Shown: positions 7,600 through 14,690 of the stretch, in pieces
How the letters are laid out: the number at the start of each line of letters is the position of its first letter
Numbering within the stretch: position 1 is the first letter of the stretch
Origin: Candidatus Gastranaerophilales bacterium
GTDB taxonomy: Bacteria > Cyanobacteriota > Vampirovibrionia > Gastranaerophilales > Gastranaerophilaceae
NCBI GenBank assembly: GCA_944325785.1
Contig: CALVBN010000003.1
Span: 148,125-212,124 of the forward strand
Direction: 5' to 3'
Length of the DNA: 64,000 bases
Made by a program: the position numbers and the translations under genes
The notes under the pieces: generated by a model
The model's database searches: none
What the model was told of the DNA's origin: nothing
The model's input: only the letters and a program-made list of their open reading frames with translations

Positions 7600-9024
7600 T
7601 GTACAGATTTGTATAACAGTTTATTGTCAATGACAGTGCCGACTCCACCATCTACAAATGATTATACAACTATTCAATACTCCGGCACTGATGGTGCATC
7701 TACTTTTACATTAGGTAATATTGTACCATCTGGAGACACATATACTGTAGAAATGAATTACAAAAAAACCGGTCACTATCTTGAAGAAATGGGAACTGCT
7801 GCGGTTTCAGAAGTTCCGCAAATGATAAACCTAAAAGAAGCCGAAGGACTTTCTAGCACAGCAACACCATACTACGATAAGCCAGCCTCCGCTATCGGTA
7901 GTTCTACAGTTGCTGAAGGAGCCAATGTAATGTGCAAAGTCAGCAGCGATTATAAATTAGAAGATGGCGAAGCTTTTTATGAACTAAAAGATGGTAAATT
8001 TTTCTCCATCGCCTCTGCTGATGATGCAGAAAATAAAAATAATCTGTATGTTATGAGAAAAGCTAAAAACAAAACAGATGACACTGAAGCGAACTTTTCT
8101 TCAACAGACTTTTTAATCGGCAATTCTGAGCAAAAAAGCTATAAATCTGGAGGTATAAAAGATTCTGACAGATTTAATTATTATGCAATTGATGAGAGTG
8201 GAAATGCAGTTAGAATTGACTCATCAAATGTAAATGACTATTTTGAAAAATTAGATGATGGCACATATGGACTCAAATCCGGAGCTACAGTTTTAGAAAA
8301 AACTGCAAATGGCGGTACTGAATACAAAAACCCTGACTATGGCAACTATAGTTATTATGTCGAAGGCCAACCTTGTATGTCATTATCAGAAGCGCAAAAA
8401 TCCGGCAGAATCGGTTCTACTGCAACATACAACAATTACATAGAAGCAATAAAAGATGCATACCCAGAGTATACGGATAAAACAAATGCTGAAATTGAGG
8501 CAGATTTTAAAGTATACTTTACAAAAAATGACAGCGGTCTGCAGGTCCCACACTTTGTAATGACATCAGATCTGGAGTCCGGTATGACAGATGCTACAGG
8601 CTCAAAATATGTAACAACATATGATTACAGTGCAAACGGAACATATACATCAACCGTAAAACAAGATCAATGCCAGCTTACATTTGATACTTCCGGAAGA
8701 ATTACGGAAATTAAAGTTCCAAGATTAGACGCAGACGGCAATATTTTAGGCTACAAACCGATTTCTTTGGAAGCATCTACTGTTACAGACACTAATGCAT
8801 ATCAAGACGCATACAACAAATATGAATATGCAATGTACGAATATGATAAGAAAAATCAAGAAATCAATGCTAAAACAGAAATTATCCAGCAAGAAGATAA
8901 AAACCTTGAATTAAAGCTTCAAAGGCTTGATAACGAAAGAACACAGATTACAACAGAAATTGAAGCTGTTGATAAGGTTATTAATGATAACATCGAAGCT
9001 TCTTACAAAACATTCTCAGGTTAA
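7489..9024 (+). CDS. MGM-family protein, conserved ends and variable centre (right copy)
   Basis: 511 aa. The first 37 residues equal those of the left copy and the last ~62 differ at only a few positions. After the shared start the two proteins keep similarity to about 'TPPSTNDYTTIQYSGT' and then diverge, sharing only a few short motifs such as VTTYDYSANGT(Y/F)T before the common tail. The leader, ribosome site (AAGGAG) and 3' hairpin are duplicated too. The 110 bases upstream of the leader hold no sigma-28 or good sigma-70 promoter, so in the orientation given this copy may be silent. Function unknown; see the left copy. The frame is intact, which argues against decay. Confidence 0.85.
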   Translation: MGMSASQARLLSLQARQSNLEYQGQQINQERTILSQQCTDLYNSLLSMTVPTPPSTNDYTTIQYSGTDGASTFTLGNIVPSGDTYTVEMNYKKTGHYLEEMGTAAVSEVPQMINLKEAEGLSSTATPYYDKPASAIGSSTVAEGANVMCKVSSDYKLEDGEAFYELKDGKFFSIASADDAENKNNLYVMRKAKNKTDDTEANFSSTDFLIGNSEQKSYKSGGIKDSDRFNYYAIDESGNAVRIDSSNVNDYFEKLDDGTYGLKSGATVLEKTANGGTEYKNPDYGNYSYYVEGQPCMSLSEAQKSGRIGSTATYNNYIEAIKDAYPEYTDKTNAEIEADFKVYFTKNDSGLQVPHFVMTSDLESGMTDATGSKYVTTYDYSANGTYTSTVKQDQCQLTFDTSGRITEIKVPRLDADGNILGYKPISLEASTVTDTNAYQDAYNKYEYAMYEYDKKNQEINAKTEIIQQEDKNLELKLQRLDNERTQITTEIEAVDKVINDNIEASYKTFSG

Positions 9025-9109
9025 TCGAAGATACCCCCAGTTTACCACCCTGTTATGGGATAATACATAGTCGAAAAATGATCGAGAGCCCCGATGAGGG
9101 GCTCTCGAT
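8842..9109 (+). repeat. 3' conserved block of the MGM cassette, right copy
   Basis: Covers the last ~60 codons, the trailer and the terminator of the plus-strand MGM gene; inverted match of 5063-5325. Together with the leader repeats this makes 5063-9109 one large interrupted palindrome. Confidence 0.85.
9081..9109 (+). terminator. Terminator hairpin of the right MGM paralogue
   Basis: A 12-bp stem ATCGAGAGCCCC / GGGGCTCTCGAT with a GATGA loop, about 57 bases past the stop. The following T-run is very short, so termination may be weak or need a factor. Confidence 0.6.
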
Positions 9110-9194
9110 TTAACCATGTCGTAAAAAGGTCCTTTGTGTATGGAGCAATGAACAAGTATAAACTTCCTTATTTATAATAGTTATTAACCCCCTT

Positions 9195-9515
9195 TTATAC
9201 ATGGTAAGAGACCGTAGAATCTTCCGGTAACGGGTTATCCAATGTATATTCCCCATTTTCTCCTCTTAGTTCGCTTAAGATTTCTTGCGCTTTAGATAAT
9301 GAAACACCATATTCGTCAGCGATATCCTGTGCAGTCATTGTTGATGACATTTCATCTTGTCTTAATTCCGAAAGGATTTCATTGGTTGACTTTGTTGTTG
9401 TTTCTTCTGTTGATGAAGATGTTGTTGACGCATTTGCCGTTGTTGTGTCAGTTGAGTTCTGAATAACATTAAGAAAATTTGCGCCTGATAGTGATGAACT
9501 GATTCCTTCTGTCAT
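9195..9515 (-). CDS. Small Ser/Thr-rich hypothetical protein
   Basis: 106 aa, not recognised. Residues 20-50 are a Ser/Thr/Glu low-complexity linker. The second half has two short helices separated by a turn ('AQDIADEYGVSLSKAQEIL'), which looks like a small helical repeat or helix-turn-helix-like fold, with 'EILSELR' occurring twice. There is no signal peptide or membrane segment. The ribosome site GGAGG is well placed, a strong sigma-70 promoter lies just upstream, and the message would begin with a hairpin. It follows the MGM gene pair, but nothing in the sequence ties it to them. Confidence 0.7.
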   Translation of the reverse strand: MTEGISSSLSGANFLNVIQNSTDTTTANASTTSSSTEETTTKSTNEILSELRQDEMSSTMTAQDIADEYGVSLSKAQEILSELRGENGEYTLDNPLPEDSTVSYHV

Positions 9516-9526
9516 AATTAACCTCC

Positions 9527-9550
9527 GTTGTGTTTAATTTTAAACACAAC
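9527..9550 (-). promoter_or_regulatory. Perfect inverted repeat at the mRNA 5' end, next to the ribosome site
   Basis: GTTGTGTTTAA-TT-TTAAACACAAC: 11-bp arms with a 2-base centre, ending one or two bases before GGAGG. It lies between the -10 box (9554-9559) and the start codon. It could be an operator or an RNA hairpin that shields the message or the ribosome site. Confidence 0.6.
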
Positions 9551-9553
9551 ACT

Positions 9554-9582
9554 ATAATAAGTTTGTATTTTAACTTTGTCAA
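9554..9582 (-). promoter_or_regulatory. Sigma-70 promoter for the 106-aa gene
   Basis: TTGACA (9577-9582), a 17-base spacer and TATTAT (9554-9559) on the minus strand: a near-consensus housekeeping promoter. Confidence 0.75.
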
Positions 9583-9628
9583 TGATATTTTAGAATAAAT
9601 ACACTATATAAATGAGGGAGGAGAAAAC

Positions 9629-10324
9629 ATGCGTTTAGACGGCAGACAAAATAAAGAGCTTAGAGAAATAAAATTTACTCATAATTATACAAAGCATGCT
9701 TTGGGTTCTGTAATGACGGAGTTTGGCGATACGAGAGTCTTAGTAACGGCGACGGCTGAACTTAAGAAACCTAAATGGATGGCTGAGGATGATAATAGAG
9801 GATGGGTAACCGCAGAATATTCACTTCTTCCCGCATCAACTAATACCAGATGTAAAAGAGAACGCGAAAAGGTTTCCGGAAGAACACAGGAAATTCAGCG
9901 TTTAATAGGCAGGAGCTTAAGAGCATGCGTAGATTTAGAGAAAATGCCGGGTATGACAATAACTATTGATGCAGATGTAATACAGGCTGACGGCGGAACA
10001 AGGACTGCAAGCATATGCGGAGGTTTTCTTGCGCTTAGAGATGCTGTCCAAAAACTCATTGCCTCCGGCGATTTGAAAGAAAATCCGATAATTGAGCCGG
10101 CGGGAGCTATTTCTGCGGGTATTGTTAACGGCGAAGTTCTGCTGGATCTTAATTATGCGGAAGATTCCCATGCACAGGCGGATTCTAATATTGTACTCAC
10201 GAAAAGCGGTAAAATAATTGATTTTCAGACAACTGCAGAGGGGATGCCGTATGATTTTGAAACAATGCTTGATATTTTTAATACAGCAAAAGATGCAATA
10301 AATCGTATAATAGAGATGTATTAA
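9629..10324 (+). CDS. rph: Ribonuclease PH
   Basis: 231 aa. A phosphate-dependent 3'-5' exoribonuclease that trims the 3' end of tRNA precursors. The sequence runs colinear with RNase PH: MRLDGR start, 'GSVMTEFGDTRVLVTATAE', the RNA-binding Arg-rich part 'CKREREKVSGRTQEIQRLIG', and the phosphate-site motif 'ADVIQADGGTRTASI', then 'QTTAEGMPY'. It is slightly shorter than the usual ~240 aa at the C-terminus. The start is supported by GGGAGGAG seven bases upstream. The next gene has its own -10 box, so it is probably monocistronic. Confidence 0.95.
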   Translation: MRLDGRQNKELREIKFTHNYTKHALGSVMTEFGDTRVLVTATAELKKPKWMAEDDNRGWVTAEYSLLPASTNTRCKREREKVSGRTQEIQRLIGRSLRACVDLEKMPGMTITIDADVIQADGGTRTASICGGFLALRDAVQKLIASGDLKENPIIEPAGAISAGIVNGEVLLDLNYAEDSHAQADSNIVLTKSGKIIDFQTTAEGMPYDFETMLDIFNTAKDAINRIIEMY

Positions 10325-10370
10325 CAAGTGCTGAATATTACTTGACGCAGGTTTTTGTTACTTGTAAACT

Positions 10371-10376
10371 TATAAT
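10371..10376 (+). promoter_or_regulatory. -10 box for the transporter/radical SAM operon
   Basis: TATAAT 22 bases before the ATG. The best -35 (TTGACG, 10342-10347) is 23 bases away, too far for a standard promoter, so the -35 is uncertain and an activator may be needed. Confidence 0.4.
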
Positions 10377-10397
10377 ACGATGTGTGGAGAGATCTAA

Positions 10398-11771
10398 ATG
10401 GAAGAAGAAAACGTATTGAAAAAATTTACTACTGCTAAGTTTTTGAGCTTTGCTCTTGGTTTTTTCGGTCTGCAATTTGCTTGGCAGATGAGGATTATTT
10501 TATCCGGACCTGTTACGGAAGATTTGGGCGCCTCTCCGATGCTGTTCGGTTTAATATGGCTTGCAGGACCGTTTACCGGCATGGTTGTACAGCCTGTAAT
10601 TGGAGTCTTAAGCGATAAAACTGATTCAGTATTCGGCAGAAGAAGACCGTATCTTCTTGGCGGTGCTTTGTTGTCTGCTGTTGCTTTGTGGGCGCTTCCA
10701 AACTCTGAGTATATTACAAATATGATTTCTTCAACTCTTCATATCAAGTTTCCAGAATTAGCGGCATTAGGTTTTGCAGCGATAATGATTTGGATATTAG
10801 ATGCTTGTGTTAACATTGCTCAAGGTCCATATAGAGCGCTTGTACCGGATGTTGTTCCTCCGGAACAGCATTCTATTGCGAATTCTTATATAAGCTTGGC
10901 TATTGGTTTAGGCTCTGTTGTTGCTGCTGCAACGGCTCCATTTTTAAAATGGGCTTTCGATTATCAGATGCCGATAACTTCTCAGTTTATAATGGCTGCA
11001 ATTGCCTTTGCATTAGGTATGACCTGGACTTGTATTACTATAAAAGAGCGCAGATATAAGCCGAAAGAAGAGGAAAAAGGCGAAAAACTTCATTTGATAC
11101 AGTCTATAAAGGACTTTTTCGCACTTTCTCCGGAAGTCGGCAAAATATGCTGGATGCAGTTTTTTACCTGGATTGGCACTATGTGTTTAATGATTAATTT
11201 TACACAGTACTGCGTGCATACATTATATGCAGTGCCGGATTTATCCGATGTTTCAGAGGTTGTAAAAGCAAGTTATGATACTTTGGTTTTGAATGCAACA
11301 AATTTCTCATCTGCATGTTTTGCAATCTTTAATCTAATATGTTTTGCTGTTGCAATTCCTATCGGGGTGCTTTCCGTAAAATACGGAAACAAGAAGGTTC
11401 ATGTATTATCATTGCTTTCTATGGTTGTTGCTTTTCTTGGAATGGCATTATTTACAAATATAAAATTGGTTGCTTTGTTGATGGCAGTTTCCGGTATCGG
11501 CTGGGCAAGCATATGTGCACTGCCGTTTGCAATGCTTTCACAATATATCAAACCTGGTACAGAAGGTTCTGTTATGGGAATCTTTAATATATTTATTGCA
11601 GGTCCGCAGGTTTTTGTCTGTACTTTAGTTTCCTGGATAATCAATAAATGCTCTTTTAATGTCGTAGGCGGGATTAATTATCACTGGGAATATACTTTCT
11701 TTATAGGTGCAGGATGTCTGCTTGCAGCAGCATTAATTGCATCAAGGGTTAAGGACAAAACAGCGGTATAA
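10398..11771 (+). CDS. MFS sugar transporter, SLC45/sucrose-permease type
   Basis: 457 aa with about 12 hydrophobic segments. The N-terminal half has the pattern of SLC45/plant sucrose carriers: 'SFALGFFGLQFAWQMR' in helix 1, a 'PVIGVLSDKTDSVFGRRRPY' loop between helices 2 and 3, and 'DACVNIAQGPYRALVPDVVP' in helix 4. These carriers are cation symporters for sucrose, maltose or similar alpha-glucosides in the inner membrane. The substrate is inferred, but it fits the alpha-glucan enzymes elsewhere in the window. The ribosome site is GGAGAG. Its stop overlaps the next start by one base, so the two genes are co-translated. Confidence 0.8.
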   Translation: MEEENVLKKFTTAKFLSFALGFFGLQFAWQMRIILSGPVTEDLGASPMLFGLIWLAGPFTGMVVQPVIGVLSDKTDSVFGRRRPYLLGGALLSAVALWALPNSEYITNMISSTLHIKFPELAALGFAAIMIWILDACVNIAQGPYRALVPDVVPPEQHSIANSYISLAIGLGSVVAAATAPFLKWAFDYQMPITSQFIMAAIAFALGMTWTCITIKERRYKPKEEEKGEKLHLIQSIKDFFALSPEVGKICWMQFFTWIGTMCLMINFTQYCVHTLYAVPDLSDVSEVVKASYDTLVLNATNFSSACFAIFNLICFAVAIPIGVLSVKYGNKKVHVLSLLSMVVAFLGMALFTNIKLVALLMAVSGIGWASICALPFAMLSQYIKPGTEGSVMGIFNIFIAGPQVFVCTLVSWIINKCSFNVVGGINYHWEYTFFIGAGCLLAAALIASRVKDKTAV

Positions 11772-13180
11772 TGGTAAAAAGGGGTAAAAAAGGAAAAGTT
11801 TTATTAATTTATCCTCCGTCTCCTGTTTTAAACAGAGAAGACAGATGCCAGCAGCCAACAGAGGATTTGCTTGTTATTCCTCCGCTTCCGCCTACAGATT
11901 TAATGTATTTGGCTGCAATAGCTGAAGAATGCGGGTTTGAAGCAAAAATTAAAGATTACAGTCTGGGTGGAGAGTTTGAAAAAGATTTACGGGAGTATAG
12001 GCCGGATTATTTAGTTGCAAATATAGCGACTCCAACATTTTTGTCAGATATAGAAAGTATAAAACTGGCTAAAGAAATTTTACCGGCATTGAAAACTATC
12101 GTAAAGGGTGCGCCGTTTTTAACGTATAATACAAATGCAATATATGAAAATCAGTGTTTGGACTATGTAATTATGGGCGAGGCAGAATTAACCCTAAAAG
12201 ATATTCTGGATGGAGTGCCGGATAATGAAATTCTGGGAATCTGCTACAGGGAAAATTTTCAAGCTGTTAAAAACGAAAAACGTCCGTTTATAGAAAATCT
12301 TGATATACTTCCATTTCCTGCCAGACATTTGGTAGATAATTCAATTTACCGCAGGCCGGACAACGGCAAAGTGCAGGCAATTATTAAGGTTTCAAGAGGG
12401 TGTCCTTTCCATTGTTTCTTTTGCCTTGCATCTCCTGTTGCCGGAACGCGTGTAAGGGTAAGGTCTGCAGAAAATATTATTGCTGAAATAAAGGAATGTG
12501 TTGAGAAGTATAATATAAGAAATTTTGTATTTTGGTCTGATATTTTTAATTTTGACAGAAATTGGACGATAGATTTGTGCAAAAAGCTTATAGAAAGTAA
12601 ATTGAAGATAACATGGTCATCAAATACGAGGGCTGATACTATGGATGAAGAGATGGCTTCTTTTATGTATAAAGCCGGATGCAGACTCGTAAGTATCGGC
12701 GTGGAAAGCGGTTCGCAGAGGATTCTTGATAATATAGGCAAGAGAATAACTCTTGATAATATAAGAAATACGGTCAGAATTTTAAAGAAAAATAAGATAA
12801 AGATTTATAATTATTTTGTAATAGGTCTTCCTTGGGAAACAGAGGAAACTGTGGAAGAAACAATTAAATTCGCAATCGAGCTGGACAGTAATTTTATAAG
12901 TTTTTATACGGCAACACCTCTTCCAGGAACAAAGTATTTTGCTTATGCGATGATGAACAAACTGGTTGAGGGTAATTTAGATTTCAGAAATGCGTATTAC
13001 CAGCCTGTTGTTAAATCGCATTATTTAAGCAGAGAGAGAATTTTTGAACTTCATAAGCAGGCAGTAAAGAGGTTTTATCTTCGTCCTAAATTTGTTTTCA
13101 AAACGCTGCTGTCACTAAGAAGTTTCAATGAACTTATGAATTATGCTAGAGCTGGGTTAAATTTGATTTTTCACCGCTGA
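11771..13180 (+). CDS. B12-binding domain radical SAM protein
   Basis: 469 aa. Residues ~10-140 are a cobalamin-binding Rossmann-type domain ('IYPPSPVLNRED', 'LPPTDLMYLAAIAEE', 'VIMGEAE'). Residues ~200-420 are a radical SAM barrel with the 4Fe-4S motif CPFHCFFC near residue 211. 'SIGVESGSQRILDNIGK' and 'NYFVIGLPWET' are typical of the BchE/oxidative-cyclase-like group. Such enzymes do methylations or other radical chemistry on lipids, hopanoids, peptides or cofactors; the substrate cannot be told from sequence. Overlap with the transporter gene suggests a shared transcript. The start region contains GGGGTAAAAAAGG-type repeats, so a few residues of the N-terminus are uncertain. Confidence 0.85.
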   Translation: MVKRGKKGKVLLIYPPSPVLNREDRCQQPTEDLLVIPPLPPTDLMYLAAIAEECGFEAKIKDYSLGGEFEKDLREYRPDYLVANIATPTFLSDIESIKLAKEILPALKTIVKGAPFLTYNTNAIYENQCLDYVIMGEAELTLKDILDGVPDNEILGICYRENFQAVKNEKRPFIENLDILPFPARHLVDNSIYRRPDNGKVQAIIKVSRGCPFHCFFCLASPVAGTRVRVRSAENIIAEIKECVEKYNIRNFVFWSDIFNFDRNWTIDLCKKLIESKLKITWSSNTRADTMDEEMASFMYKAGCRLVSIGVESGSQRILDNIGKRITLDNIRNTVRILKKNKIKIYNYFVIGLPWETEETVEETIKFAIELDSNFISFYTATPLPGTKYFAYAMMNKLVEGNLDFRNAYYQPVVKSHYLSRERIFELHKQAVKRFYLRPKFVFKTLLSLRSFNELMNYARAGLNLIFHR

Positions 13181-13219
13181 TAAAAATATATGTGTACGAG
13201 TGAAGGTTTATAGCTGTCA

Positions 13220-14437
13220 TTATTTATCTGGTTGCGTAACAAGTCCCGGTTCTGCATCTGAGCCTGTGACTTTTTTGCGTAAAATAAATGTTATTTTAGG
13301 AAGCGCTACTGCGAGCAGAAAACTGCAGATTCCTACATTAGCGATAATATTTGCGGATTTTGCAACAAGAGCTTTTTTAGCAAATTTATCGATATTCCCG
13401 CTTGCCTTTGCCTGCTGTGCAAACTTTTCGATTTCTTTTTGAAATTTTTTGATTTTATTTTCATCCACAAAGGCTCTAGGATCGCGTATTCCGTTTTTCA
13501 AATACTTTACATCGCAGTATTTTTCGGCAAGTTTTGAAAATTTTGAACCAGCATTATTGTCTAAAAAGTCTATAATGTTATTTTTAGGCATTTCTAAGTC
13601 ATTATTTTTAATTGATTTTATAAACTCTTTGTCATTAAGCAAATTAGGGTCAAGATTAACATTTGTTTTAAAGATAATATTTGATAATGAGTCAAAACCT
13701 TTGGCTATCCATATTGGCGCAACGAAATTAAGAAACATCATCATAGACATTTTAAAACCCATTTCAAGTTTTTCAAATTTATTTCTTGCAGTTCCGACTC
13801 TGCCGACAGTTAAGCCTCCGTCTGTAATTGCCATTTTATTAACGGTTGACATATTAGCAAGAGAAGAGGTCAAACCTTTAAAAGACGGGTTTTCCGCACT
13901 GCCGGCATTCTCCAATATCGGCTTCATAGTATCTTGTTTCTTCTTAATCTTTCTTGTAAGTGCAAAGTTGGATTTTGGAAGAAAATAGCCCATCAATGCA
14001 ATCGGAATGCCTGTCGAAAGTACAAATTTCCCAGCCAGAAGCTTTTGATACAGAGATTTATTTTTCAAAACTTTTTCCATTTCTTTAACTTCATTAGGTG
14101 CAAGATTTTTGAACTTATCTATGTTATATTTAAGTCCCTGCTTGGAATTTTCTTTTAAGAGATTTGCATTAATTTTTGGATTAAAACCGGCTTTTTTTAT
14201 GCCGAAATTACAAATTGCATCAACTGCAGGAATTCCGCCGAGCCATATAATTGAAGTTCCGTATTCGTCAATTAGACGTTCTCTTGTCGCATTGAGAGCC
14301 ATTTGCTTTGAATCTTTAAGATTCTGGTCATACGTCATTACAATTTTAGCGGGGTTTTCAATACCGCAGTCACGGACTATAAGCGGGTAAATACTGCTGT
14401 TGTTTCCTATTGCCGATATTATATTTACTAGTGACAT
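13220..14437 (-). CDS. Lineage-specific membrane-associated hypothetical protein
   Basis: 405 aa, not recognised. Three or four hydrophobic stretches are visible: near residues 50-75 ('GTSIIWLGGIPAVDAI'), 140-160 ('FVLSTGIPIALMGYF'), 230-250 ('MMMFLNFVAPIWIAKGF') and 365-390 ('NVGICSFLLAVALPKITF'). Lysine-rich soluble parts lie between them, and the tail is polar. An internal 'NPSFKGL' resembles the FKG-type motif found at the N-termini of other lineage proteins here. It is convergent with the radical SAM gene. The leader is ~130 bases and contains a strong secondary structure (14486-14546). The ribosome site is AAAGGAG. Confidence 0.7.
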   Translation of the reverse strand: MSLVNIISAIGNNSSIYPLIVRDCGIENPAKIVMTYDQNLKDSKQMALNATRERLIDEYGTSIIWLGGIPAVDAICNFGIKKAGFNPKINANLLKENSKQGLKYNIDKFKNLAPNEVKEMEKVLKNKSLYQKLLAGKFVLSTGIPIALMGYFLPKSNFALTRKIKKKQDTMKPILENAGSAENPSFKGLTSSLANMSTVNKMAITDGGLTVGRVGTARNKFEKLEMGFKMSMMMFLNFVAPIWIAKGFDSLSNIIFKTNVNLDPNLLNDKEFIKSIKNNDLEMPKNNIIDFLDNNAGSKFSKLAEKYCDVKYLKNGIRDPRAFVDENKIKKFQKEIEKFAQQAKASGNIDKFAKKALVAKSANIIANVGICSFLLAVALPKITFILRKKVTGSDAEPGLVTQPDK

Positions 14438-14485
14438 TTAAAATTTTCTCCTTTTGCTAATCGTACTCTTATCTCTCTTAAATAT

Positions 14486-14546
14486 CCCGAAAGAGCCGAT
14501 TTACGAGGAGTTTTAGAGATAGCACAAAACTCGCAGCCCTTTCGGG
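14486..14546 (-). promoter_or_regulatory. Structured leader RNA candidate
   Basis: In the leader of the 405-aa gene an outer 8-bp stem (14486-14493 with 14539-14546, CCCGAAAG/CTTTCGGG) encloses a 7-bp stem (14508-14514 with 14526-14532) capped by an 11-base loop, with an asymmetric internal loop of 14 and 6 bases. There is no T-run after it, so it is not a simple terminator. I could match it to no known riboswitch class. Confidence 0.45.
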
Positions 14547-14635
14547 TTGAGATGAGAATGATGCTGTTTTTTTGCTATCATTAATGTCATAATATCGTTC
14601 CTTTTATTTTATACTAACACGAACTATTTTATTGT

Positions 14636-14669
14636 AAAGGGCTAAATTGTATATACAATTTAGCCCTTT
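14636..14669 (-). terminator. Terminator of the GH13 gene, 34-bp perfect palindrome
   Basis: AAAGGGCTAAATTGTAT joined directly to its inverse copy, 21 bases past the stop codon at 14691. As RNA it folds to ~15 bp with a 4-base loop. The following bases on the minus strand are AT-rich. Confidence 0.75.
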
Positions 14670-14690
14670 CTATCTTATTGACAGCTTTCC

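Noticed and set aside
12346..12741. 131-codon open frame on the minus strand
   Set aside because: Antisense to the radical SAM core; the plus frame has intact cluster cysteines, so this is a shadow.
13449..13988. 179-codon open frame on the plus strand
   Set aside because: Lies fully antisense to the 405-aa gene, has no ribosome site, and its composition is that of a reverse-complemented coding frame.
14486..14546. Known riboswitch (c-di-GMP, cobalamin, preQ1, SAM)
   Set aside because: None of the conserved cores of these classes could be recognised in the sequence; kept only as an unassigned structure.
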